Source: Gammaproteobacteria bacterium
GTDB lineage: Bacteria; Pseudomonadota; Gammaproteobacteria; DSM-16500
Assembly (NCBI GenBank): GCA_013287085.1
Contig: JABDEM010000018.1
Span: 1 to 33,247 of the forward strand
DNA length: 33,247 nucleotides
Direction of reading: 5' to 3'
Shown here: piece after piece, positions 26,315-33,247 of the stretch
Layout: each line of letters begins with the position of its first letter
Position numbering within the stretch: the stretch's first letter is position 1
Notes under the pieces: generated by a model
What the model was told of the DNA's origin: nothing
The model's input: the letters and a program-made list of their open reading frames with translations, nothing else
Databases searched by the model: none
Made by a program: the position numbers and the translations under genes

Positions 26315-27697
26315 TTATAAATGAGCCCTGATCTTTTCATTATTTTTTGATTCACTTTTCTCAGTATTGCTGGGTGAAACACGAGTAAATTGGGTAATGG
26401 CATCTGCATGTTGAGGAAAGAGAGCAGATAAAGCTTTCCTATCGGCTAATTCAAAATCTTCAAATTCAAACCCTGGATTTACCGCACAACCCACTAAAGA
26501 ATAAGACTTTTTATCAGCAGGTTCTGCCGCAAACCAATCACCAGCAGCTATAGCGAGTTGAAAAACAGCATTAGGGTCTTTTAATGGGTCACCTAATAAG
26601 GTGGTAGTTAAAATACCTTTGTTATTAATAACATAAATTTTTACTGGAGATCCTTTATAATAATGCCAGATTTCATCCGATTTTAATTTATGCCAAGCGG
26701 AAAAATCATTTCCTTTCAGGAGATAGTAGATTGACGTACCTGCACTTCTTTCTTCGTCATGGTAACGACTTTTGTCAGTAGATTTAACTTTGTTATTAGC
26801 TTTAAATACTTGAGAATAATAACCACCTTCTGGATGGGGTTTTAAAGCTAAAGACGTTATTATTTCTGAAGCTTCTATTTCTGCTTCAGAAGAACCTGCT
26901 GATTTAGCTTCCTCTACATGAGATTTTTTTAAATCAAGTTTAAGTAATAAGGCATCTACTATTTTTAATAACACTTTTGCAGCAGCTTCAGCGCTTCCTG
27001 CAATATCTGATTCATGAATTTTATCATCCGATCCATCTTGATTTAATACATTACTGATTCCGCGAATAGCCAACACTGGAAATTTTAATAACCAAGCCAC
27101 TTGATAAATAGCTGAGGTTTCCATATCTATTGCGGAGGGATTTTGACTTTTAATTCTATCAAACAACTCTTGTGGTGCTGGGAATGTGTTAGAGCTTACC
27201 GCGGTACCATGTTGGATTGTTATATTTGGGACATCTATACTGGATGCAATAGCTAAAAGCTCTTCATCGGCAGTATAAGTTGATGGAAAAATTTTATTTT
27301 TAAGCGGGTGTCTTAAACAGCCTTCAAAGGGAGTGCCTTTAAGAATAGAGAACGCACCTTGAATTTCCGCTTCAAAAGCTTTATCGATAATAATAACATC
27401 ACGTAGTTTTAGCCCAGATTTAATTCCACCTGCGGTTCCTGTTAAGAAAACATAATCGGGGTGAAAGTAATCGTGGATTAATGTCACAATACTTGCTGCA
27501 AAAGTGGTTCCTAATCCAGTGCTAGCTAATAAAATTTGTTTTCCATTATAGTTATAAACTTTAAATTCAAATTCATGAATGTTTAAAATTGTACACTTTT
27601 GGCCAGAAAAAAATTTATGATAATACTCTTGTTCTTCAGGCATGGCGGATAGGATGGCGAAGTCTATTTTTGAAGTGCTTTTATTGGTAGGGGACAT
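26315..27697 (-). CDS. fusion of MTA/SAH-nucleosidase-like domain and DUF985 (cupin_5) domain
   Basis: 460 residues with two domains. Residues about 10-250 are a nucleoside phosphorylase/nucleosidase fold: FAILSAMPEEQEYY, GTAGGIKSGLKLRDVIII, and AIDMETSAIYQVA with the ribose-binding Met192-Glu193. At the position where MTA/SAH nucleosidases carry the purine-protonating Asp (ISD), this protein has Asn216 (RGISNVLN). Residues about 277-440 are a cupin of the DUF985 type: KPHPEGGYYSQVF, SAGTSIYYLL, HKLKSDEIWHYYKG with metal-ligand-like His336 and His345, and AAGDWFAAEP. A low-complexity Ser/Glu/Ala linker (about 259-277) joins them. Ribosome binding site TAGGA. Next to a SAM methyltransferase, the first domain may clear S-adenosylhomocysteine, but the Asn leaves the substrate open. 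Confidence 0.8.
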   Translation of the reverse strand: MSPTNKSTSKIDFAILSAMPEEQEYYHKFFSGQKCTILNIHEFEFKVYNYNGKQILLASTGLGTTFAASIVTLIHDYFHPDYVFLTGTAGGIKSGLKLRDVIIIDKAFEAEIQGAFSILKGTPFEGCLRHPLKNKIFPSTYTADEELLAIASSIDVPNITIQHGTAVSSNTFPAPQELFDRIKSQNPSAIDMETSAIYQVAWLLKFPVLAIRGISNVLNQDGSDDKIHESDIAGSAEAAAKVLLKIVDALLLKLDLKKSHVEEAKSAGSSEAEIEASEIITSLALKPHPEGGYYSQVFKANNKVKSTDKSRYHDEERSAGTSIYYLLKGNDFSAWHKLKSDEIWHYYKGSPVKIYVINNKGILTTTLLGDPLKDPNAVFQLAIAAGDWFAAEPADKKSYSLVGCAVNPGFEFEDFELADRKALSALFPQHADAITQFTRVSPSNTEKSESKNNEKIRAHL

Positions 27698-27745
27698 AAT
27701 TTTTCCTAGCTCTTTGTTAACGGCTTTAATTGAAAGAGAATCATT

Positions 27746-28528
27746 TCATCCTCGCTCAGCTTTTACAATCAAAGACCAGAAAACAACAGGGAAATGATTA
27801 GTGTTTTTAAGGTTTAACTGTTTGAGAAATTCATTGCAATAATCGTCAAGAAATTCTTCTTTCTTTTCTATGGGAACCTGTTTAACGTTAGCCATAGATG
27901 AATCAAAGAAAGCAATTAGACTTTCGCGCGAGTCAAAATTATAAGTCAGTTCTTCTTCGGAAATTTCAATGTCTTTCAGCCCAGCCTGTACCAATATATT
28001 TTTGTAGGCATCAACATCAAAAAATGAACGTGGATTCACATAATTTTTAAAATAGGGTAACCATTTAGAATTTCCGCAAATTCCATCCAGTGCATAATGG
28101 TATATAGATTTCTTATGTGATAATAACAAAACAATCTTGGCGTTTTTTACCGCGGCCCTAGCAATTCCATACAAGGTTTTTTCCTGATCTTTTATCCAAT
28201 GTAAACAATTAAAAGAAGTAATTAAATCAAATTGATTAATAAATTTATTTTTGCTTCCATCCATCTGCATAAAACCCAGGTTTTGTTGTGCTTGATATGT
28301 TTTAGCAGCATGTTCTACCATGAAGAAAGAAACATCAGTGCCTATCACACACCCTTCGTTTGCTAGTTCGGCAAGTTCGAAAGTAATTTTTCCATCGCCA
28401 CAGCCTATATCAAGGATGCGGGAACAAGGATCGATTTCTATAGTTTTTAAAATGCCCATAGCGAAATTATATTGTAACGCATTGTTTTTACTGTAGGTTT
28501 CAGGGTTGTTGTATACATGTGTTGACAT
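27746..28528 (-). CDS. class I SAM-dependent methyltransferase
   Basis: 260 residues from the ATG at 28528; an in-frame TTG at 28540 would add four, and neither has a clear ribosome binding site. Motif I is ILDIGCGDGKITFEL, followed by the acidic end GTDVSFFMVEHA, QMDGSKNKF, and FDLITSFNCLHWIKDQEKTL (post-motif). The N-terminal YNNPETYSKNNALQYNFAMGIL resembles the trans-aconitate/juvenile-hormone-acid type, which methylates small carboxylic acids or hydroxyls. It lies downstream of the split transketolase genes with a gap of about 100 bases, the largest in this run. A tailoring role in the cluster is inferred from position. Confidence 0.75.
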   Translation of the reverse strand: MSTHVYNNPETYSKNNALQYNFAMGILKTIEIDPCSRILDIGCGDGKITFELAELANEGCVIGTDVSFFMVEHAAKTYQAQQNLGFMQMDGSKNKFINQFDLITSFNCLHWIKDQEKTLYGIARAAVKNAKIVLLLSHKKSIYHYALDGICGNSKWLPYFKNYVNPRSFFDVDAYKNILVQAGLKDIEISEEELTYNFDSRESLIAFFDSSMANVKQVPIEKKEEFLDDYCNEFLKQLNLKNTNHFPVVFWSLIVKAERG

Positions 28529-28631
28529 GGAAGTATCCAATAAATATTTTTAAGCTCATGCTAGTGATGAGCAATAAGAACCGTATGATATACATATTTG
28601 TAATTTTAATAAATCCTATCTTTAGAAGTTC

Positions 28632-29537
28632 CTATATTTTTTTTATAATTTCAAGGGCTATTTGTGTTGGTAATAATTTGAAATTTCTTAGAAGATCCTC
28701 TGTGCTACCTGATTGACCGCACCAATCTATAGGCCATGCCATAGAGAGGAGTAGGGTTTCAACTCCGATATGTTTTAAGCAAGAAATAAAACCATGCAAT
28801 CCATAATGGTCTTCTATAACAAATGCGCATTCTACATTTTTTAGAAGTTTAGTTATTTCTTCGATATCTAAAGGCCAGATTTTGCAAAAATGGAGAATAC
28901 CAATATTAACTCCTTGTTCTTCAAGAATTTTTTGGGTTGCAAGAGCTAATTGAGTGCTAAAACCATAGCTAATTATAGCCGTTCTACTTGGAGAACCTAG
29001 CCATCTTACTAATCCATTACCTGTTGGTAAAGTTAGCTGTGCTGGATCACGCGGTAATCGTATGTATGAGGAGTTATTATCAAATAAAATACTATCAACT
29101 GCTTTTAGAACATCTTCAGAATCGGATGGTGCCCATACACTCATTTTAGGAAGAGATGTCATTAAGGCAATATCATTAAGTGAGACATGTGTTTTTCCAT
29201 TCTTTCCATTGCAAGCGCCTGCATGCGAGCCAACTAAGGTTACAGGCATTTCAGTTTGCATGATAGAAACCCTTATTTGATCGTAGGCTCGATAACATAG
29301 AAATGCCGCAAAAGAAAATACCCATGGTCGTGCTCCGGTAGTAGCAAGGCCAGCGGCAAGAGAGACCATATTTTGCTCTGCGATACCTGCATTTATAAAT
29401 TTATCCGGGTGTTTAGCTGCAAAATTTTCAGCGCCTTCTGAGTCAGCTAGATCACCGTCTATAACCCAAATTCGTGAATCTTCATCTGCTTTTTTTGCCA
29501 AGTAAGTACTGCATATGTATCCTAATCTCTCATTCAT
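28632..29537 (-). CDS. transketolase, C-terminal half (Pyr and C-terminal domains)
   Basis: 301 residues equivalent to the second half of a transketolase. The catalytic Glu54 that activates thiamine diphosphate is in INAGIAEQNMVSLAAGLA, followed by FSFAAFLCYRAYDQIR of the Pyr domain. After residue about 175 comes the C-terminal domain (TAIISYGFSTQLALATQKIL, CKIWPLDIEEI). With the N-half encoded just upstream (stop/start overlap of four bases, ATGA) it forms a two-subunit enzyme that moves a two-carbon ketol unit. Split transketolases occur in archaea, in some bacteria, and in amino-group carrier protein pathways making DADH-like amino acids. The neighbouring LysZ/LysY/LysK genes favour the last role. 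Confidence 0.9.
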   Translation of the reverse strand: MNERLGYICSTYLAKKADEDSRIWVIDGDLADSEGAENFAAKHPDKFINAGIAEQNMVSLAAGLATTGARPWVFSFAAFLCYRAYDQIRVSIMQTEMPVTLVGSHAGACNGKNGKTHVSLNDIALMTSLPKMSVWAPSDSEDVLKAVDSILFDNNSSYIRLPRDPAQLTLPTGNGLVRWLGSPSRTAIISYGFSTQLALATQKILEEQGVNIGILHFCKIWPLDIEEITKLLKNVECAFVIEDHYGLHGFISCLKHIGVETLLLSMAWPIDWCGQSGSTEDLLRNFKLLPTQIALEIIKKI

Positions 29538-30361
29538 ACTTCTAATTCCAATAAAGCTTGTTGATATTCCGATTCAGTAAGGATTGCCCAATGAGAATTT
29601 TCTGGTTCTTTTTCAAACTGAGAAATACCAAAACCCTTTTTAGTTCTAGCAATTACTATTGAGGGGGAGTCGATTTCATTTTTTATGAGATCAAAAGCAT
29701 TTTTTAATTCTTGGGTATTGTGGCCGTCAACTTCTAATACTTTCCAACCAAACGACTTCCATTTCTCACATAATTCGGGAACTGGTAATTGTTGTAATAA
29801 TTTATTATATTTATAGCCGTATTCTTGCGCACCATTAGCATCTATAACTGCATGTAGATTGTTAACTTTATATCTGGAGGCAAGCATCGCAGCTTCCCAT
29901 ACTTGTCCTTCTTGGCATTCGCCATCACCTAACACTACCCAAACATGCGCATCGGTTTTACTTAGACCTATTGCCATTCCTAATCCAGCAGATAGACCTT
30001 GCCCCAAAGATCCTGTTGAAAAATCAACACCATTTGTTATTAGCATGTCAGGATGGCCTTCTAAGCCGCTCATAAAGTTTCCAAAAGAAAAAAGCTTGTT
30101 TTCTTCTATTAGGCTTAATTTAGATAATACGCAGTATAATGCGCTAGCAGTGTGGCCTTTAGATAATATTAAACGGTCTCTAGTTGGAGAGCCAAAGAAA
30201 TTTTTTTTGGGACTTAATATTTCTGTGTACAATACATGAAGGATGTCAATGACACTTAGGGCGCCACCGTAATGACCACCTCCAGTTGAATGTAGTACAT
30301 CAATAAGTTTTTTTCGGATTAGTTTAGAATCAATATTCATATGTGATAAGCTATGTAACAT
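29534..30361 (-). CDS. transketolase, N-terminal half (thiamine diphosphate PP domain)
   Basis: 275 residues equivalent to the first half of a transketolase. Thiamine diphosphate and metal site GDGECQEGQVWEA with Asp146 and Asn176 (DANG); substrate and cofactor His residues in GGGHYGGALS (His30), LSKGHTASAL (His70) and EGHPDM; the TGSLGQGLSAGLGMAIG loop is complete. The start at 30361 is preceded by GAGAG; an internal ATG at 30340 is an alternative. It lies 42 bases after the LysZ-LysK fusion gene. No frameshift joins it to the C-half, and the ATGA overlap indicates a genuine split enzyme. Confidence 0.92.
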   Translation of the reverse strand: MLHSLSHMNIDSKLIRKKLIDVLHSTGGGHYGGALSVIDILHVLYTEILSPKKNFFGSPTRDRLILSKGHTASALYCVLSKLSLIEENKLFSFGNFMSGLEGHPDMLITNGVDFSTGSLGQGLSAGLGMAIGLSKTDAHVWVVLGDGECQEGQVWEAAMLASRYKVNNLHAVIDANGAQEYGYKYNKLLQQLPVPELCEKWKSFGWKVLEVDGHNTQELKNAFDLIKNEIDSPSIVIARTKKGFGISQFEKEPENSHWAILTESEYQQALLELEV

Positions 30362-30403
30362 AAAATTAATCTCTCATAATAAATTGTTCAACCTAGTATG
30401 TAA

Positions 30404-32329
30404 TCAACTGACCTTGTAGTTTAAATCAATTGGCATAAGCTCAGAAAAGGTTGCTTTTTTATTGTATTGAGACCACTTTTTCAAAGCCATTGTTATAATT
30501 TTGGAGGAATTATAAAAATCTTCTAATGATAAAAATTCATGATCGGTGTGGTCCAAGCTACTATCGCCAGGCCCATAAGCTATCATGTCACAGTCCCATG
30601 ATTTCTTTAGTCTATTCATAAAAGAAGCTCCAGTTTTAGAAACAAATACAGGTTCTTTCCCTGCTAATTTTATAACTTGATAGAATGACTTGGCTAGGTC
30701 CGTGGTTTTTGAAAAAAGAGCCGCAGGAGCCGCACACAAAATATTGAAAGTCGCTTTAGGATTCGTGTTTTTAAATTCTGTAAGTGCGTCTTCTAATTTC
30801 TCGATGCTAACTTTATCGGAATACCTAAAATTAATAAGAATTTTAGATTTTTCACAATGATCCTCATACCAGGATGACATTTCTCTTAATGAAACGTCTT
30901 CAACTCCTAGAGATCTCATGCGGTGCCTTAAAGAGTTATAAATTTCAATAAGTTGGTCGGAAGTTGAAATATAATCTTTAGAAGCGCTATGACTTGCAAA
31001 GGCGGTAGTAAAAATTTCAATTCTAAAAATTCCTCTATACCCTAATGTAATCTTTGTTGTATTGCTGGGTTCGCCAATAATAACACTATCAGCGGTGTAA
31101 TTTTCTCTGACAAACTCACCACCCTTTGCTGTGTAAATCTCTTCTTCGACACCACCAACAAGTAGAATTTCTAAGTCTTTAGAATCAACAAATTCATAAC
31201 AAGCTTCAATAAAAGCAGCATATGTTCCCTTGGCGTCAACGGCACCTCGTGCAAATATTTTTTCTGATTCTTTTTTAAATGGAATATTCCCCGGAACAGT
31301 ATCTATGTGACCTAATAGTAAAATTTTCTTTTTACCTGTGCCTATTTTTGATACTATGTTTCCAGCCTCATCAATATATGTATTAATACCTCTTTGTTGA
31401 AGCTTAAAGGCTATGTAGGAGGCCAAACGATTCTCGTGCCTCGAAACTGAAGGGATATGTAGCATTTTAATAAGCAATTCTTCGCTATCACAGGAAGGTT
31501 TAATTTTCCAAATATGGGAAGTCAAAGCATGATCCATTTTAGTAATAGGGAAGTTGTTTTGGCTAGATGATATGGTGGTGAAAATGGCACCTTTGCTATT
31601 TGATACCGCATAAATGGCGGCCCTCATTTTTTGTTTCATTCTGCCTTGAATAAAATCAAGAGATATATTTTCATTTATATATAAATCGTTAAGAGTGCTT
31701 TCTGAATTTTTAATATCTTTCAAAATCCCATTAGATTTTGTTAAAAAATGTAAATAGTCTGCATTAGCTTGTACCGCTATAGTGGCTGCTAGCATATCAG
31801 CATCAACATTAATGTTTAAATTATTTTGCCAAGCTATAGGAGGAGCTATTATCAAGATATCCAAAGCGTTGAGTAGGCTAGCAAGCAATTCTAAGTCGAC
31901 TATTGTAGGGATTCCTACCATAGATTCTCTCTCAATCTGAAATTTATCCCCCGATTTAACTTTTAATGCGGAATATTTTTCACCAATTATGAGGCGATTA
32001 TCAGCTCCCAAAAGACAAGAATATCGTAACTTTAATTTTGATAAGTGTTTAGTTATTTCAGGGAATACAATAGTTTTATATGCCTTTTCAATCAAGTCCA
32101 TTTCTTGTTTACCACAAAACCTTGCTTTGTCACCATTAGCCATCTCAATAAATTTAATTGTGTGGTTTTCTTTTTCAAAAAGCTTCTCAATAGCATAACT
32201 ACCTCCCGCTACTAAAATAACTTTTTCTCCTTTTCCGACTAATCTAGCAAGTTCAGGATAAAATTGTTCAGATTCAAAAATATCTCTGCCGCCGAGTTTA
32301 ACTATTGTTAAACAGTTTGTTATGGCCAT
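30404..32329 (-). CDS. fusion of LysZ-type [LysW]-amino-acid kinase and LysK-type M20 carrier-releasing hydrolase
   Basis: 641 residues, two enzymes in one frame. Residues 1 to about 265 are an amino-acid kinase of the ArgB/LysZ type: VKLGG (Lys11), VAGGS where family members usually have HGGG/S, GDKARFCGKQEMDLIEKA, APPIAWQNNLNINVDADM (Asn174, Asp178) and IQGRMKQKMRAAI. Residues about 275-641 are an M20 peptidase of the LysK type with metal ligands His341 and Asp343 (LLGHIDTVPG), Asp365 (GAVDAKG), Glu395/Glu396 (GGVEEEI), Glu420 (IGEPS) and His594 (GPGDSSLDHTDHE). In the LysW pathway LysZ phosphorylates the carrier-bound side chain and LysK cuts the finished amino acid off the carrier. Start at 32329: AGGGAG nine bases upstream; overlaps lysY by ten bases. 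Confidence 0.85.
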   Translation of the reverse strand: MAITNCLTIVKLGGRDIFESEQFYPELARLVGKGEKVILVAGGSYAIEKLFEKENHTIKFIEMANGDKARFCGKQEMDLIEKAYKTIVFPEITKHLSKLKLRYSCLLGADNRLIIGEKYSALKVKSGDKFQIERESMVGIPTIVDLELLASLLNALDILIIAPPIAWQNNLNINVDADMLAATIAVQANADYLHFLTKSNGILKDIKNSESTLNDLYINENISLDFIQGRMKQKMRAAIYAVSNSKGAIFTTISSSQNNFPITKMDHALTSHIWKIKPSCDSEELLIKMLHIPSVSRHENRLASYIAFKLQQRGINTYIDEAGNIVSKIGTGKKKILLLGHIDTVPGNIPFKKESEKIFARGAVDAKGTYAAFIEACYEFVDSKDLEILLVGGVEEEIYTAKGGEFVRENYTADSVIIGEPSNTTKITLGYRGIFRIEIFTTAFASHSASKDYISTSDQLIEIYNSLRHRMRSLGVEDVSLREMSSWYEDHCEKSKILINFRYSDKVSIEKLEDALTEFKNTNPKATFNILCAAPAALFSKTTDLAKSFYQVIKLAGKEPVFVSKTGASFMNRLKKSWDCDMIAYGPGDSSLDHTDHEFLSLEDFYNSSKIITMALKKWSQYNKKATFSELMPIDLNYKVS

Positions 32330-33247
32330 ACTGCATTACTCCCTAATCCTAAGTTAATATCAAAACCATATAATTTATTTAAAGTTTGTATTGCATTTCC
32401 TGCGCCGCCTTTAACCAGGTTATCTATTGCGGCTGTTATAACAAAATGATTACTAGTTTTGTCAACAGCAAAACCAATCTCACAATCGTTTGTTCCTTGG
32501 ACTGATTTAATGCTTGGAAATTTTTCATTACCTTTTTTAAAACAGGTAATATGATGGAAAGGATGATTCTTGTAATAATTTCGAAATAGGCTATAGAGCT
32601 CAGTTTCGGTTAATTTCCGTTTTGTATTGCCATGAACATGAACTAAAATACCCCTGGTTATATCGATACTAGTAACTGTAAGGAAAACACGTTTTATATC
32701 CAGGGTAAAATTATTGAGATATTGCTTAATTTCTGGTGCGTGTCTATGATGCAAAAGTTTATATGTTTTTGCGTTATTTGCCCGAATAGAATGACTATCA
32801 GACTGTGTTTTTCCACTACCCGAGGATCCAACCTTTGCATCAATAATTATCTCTTCCCCAAGCAAATCGTTTTCTGCTAAGGGACATAAAGCGTAAATAG
32901 CTGCGCTGGCGATACATCCTGGCATGTTCAAAATGGTTGCTGAAAAATCATTTGTAAAATCAGGAATAACATATTTATTATCAATGACATTTTGTACTAA
33001 GAGACTTTTTGGGTAGTATTCTTGTATTTCCTTTAAATTATTAAGGCGAAAATCACCGCTAACATTAATAATTTTTTTAGTTTTAGATAAAACCTTAGTT
33101 AAAATATTTGGTAATACACCGATCGGTAAAGCAGATATAACAACATCTGACGTGCACAAATTATCAATACTATTGAATTTCATCGTTTTAAAAAAATGAT
33201 GTCTTCTTAATGGAGGGAATAATGCAGATGGAAGCTCCCCATTATAA
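32320..33247 (-). CDS. lysY: LysY/ArgC-type N-acyl-phosphate (semialdehyde-forming) reductase, 5' end outside window
   Basis: The frame stays open to the window edge: codons upstream of the apparent ATG at 33183 read NGELPSALFPPLRRHHFFKT, which fits the ArgC/LysY N-terminal domain. So that ATG is internal, and the Rossmann GxTGxxG motif lies off the edge. Visible: DVVISALPIGV, the nucleophile Cys in NMPGCIASAAIYAL, KVGSSGSGKTQSD, and the catalytic His in HHRHAPEIKQYL; NLVKGGAGNAIQTLN ends the fold. It reduces a carrier- or acetyl-bound acyl phosphate to the semialdehyde with NADPH. Adjacent LysZ-LysK domains favour LysY over ArgC. Its stop overlaps the fusion gene's start by ten bases, indicating translational coupling. 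Confidence 0.82.
   Translation of the reverse strand, partial: YNGELPSALFPPLRRHHFFKTMKFNSIDNLCTSDVVISALPIGVLPNILTKVLSKTKKIINVSGDFRLNNLKEIQEYYPKSLLVQNVIDNKYVIPDFTNDFSATILNMPGCIASAAIYALCPLAENDLLGEEIIIDAKVGSSGSGKTQSDSHSIRANNAKTYKLLHHRHAPEIKQYLNNFTLDIKRVFLTVTSIDITRGILVHVHGNTKRKLTETELYSLFRNYYKNHPFHHITCFKKGNEKFPSIKSVQGTNDCEIGFAVDKTSNHFVITAAIDNLVKGGAGNAIQTLNKLYGFDINLGLGSNAVWP

Noticed and set aside
28554-28572. Inverted repeat GCTCAT / ATGAGC between transketolase C-half and methyltransferase
   Set aside because: Only six paired bases, with no T-tract on either side; not convincing as terminator or operator.
33181-33183. ATG at 33183 as start of lysY
   Set aside because: The frame is open to the edge and the upstream codons fit the ArgC/LysY N-terminal domain, so the gene is cut by the window.
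30404-33247. Ordinary arginine biosynthesis (argC, argB, argE)
   Set aside because: The M20 domain has LysK-like GHIDTVPG, GAVDAKG and GPGDSSLDHT blocks, and the kinase shows the LysZ-like QGRMK segment. The split transketolase neighbours are foreign to arginine operons. Not fully excluded without trees.

Overview
The window reads as a chromosomal segment of a moderately AT-rich gammaproteobacterium, most likely of the order Legionellales (Legionella/Coxiella/Aquicella-like). The housekeeping genes are gammaproteobacterial: pgk-pyk, aa3-type cytochrome oxidase, rpmB-rpmG, coaBC-dut, algC-type mutase, Kdo hydroxylase and a UbiH-family hydroxylase. Two unknown divergent genes also carry exact PmrA-type boxes, the arrangement that drives Dot/Icm effector genes in Legionella and Coxiella. 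The taxonomic placement is inference; no rRNA or tRNA is present.

Layout. 1-2098: the end of phosphoglycerate kinase and all of pyruvate kinase. 2122-3845: a small unknown gene and a TPR-methyltransferase. 3951-4570: a possible transposase remnant and a BrnT-like toxin-antitoxin pair whose toxin is frameshifted. 4629-6155 (-): a PP2C-like protein, candidate effector. 6269-7540: a GIN-domain lipoprotein, convergent with an SppA-type peptidase (7526-8467). 8530-12488: cytochrome c oxidase operon (coxB with fused cytochrome c, coxA, Cox11/CtaG, coxC), followed by a two-domain rhodanese and a fatty acid desaturase ending at a strong terminator. 14649-15140 (-): a small secreted protein. 15264-15743 (-): rpmG and rpmB. 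15819-17278 (-): Kdo hydroxylase and RadC. 17277-21410 (+): coaBC, dut, phosphomannomutase and a UbiH-type monooxygenase, tightly packed and overlapping. 21415-24198: two divergent unknown genes sharing a promoter region with mirrored PmrA boxes.

24200-33247 (-): eight closely spaced genes on one strand, running off the right edge. In transcription order these are LysY/ArgC-type reductase (5' end missing), a LysZ-LysK fusion, transketolase N-half, transketolase C-half, SAM methyltransferase, nucleosidase-cupin fusion, MFS-like transporter and a Nit-type amidase. LysZ, LysY and LysK are enzymes of the amino-group carrier protein (LysW/AmCP) route. Together with a split transketolase they recall the Streptomyces machinery that makes the unusual amino acid DADH of vazabitide A and related azabicyclic metabolites. 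My reading is that this is a specialised AmCP-dependent biosynthetic cluster in an unexpected host, with kinase and release hydrolase fused in one chain and with tailoring and export genes downstream. The carrier protein, the LysX ligase and an aminotransferase are not visible and would have to lie beyond the right edge or elsewhere.

No stretch longer than about 300 bases lacks a gene; the longest gaps are 3846-4019 and 22576-22746. No CRISPR array, tRNA, rRNA or complete insertion sequence was seen.
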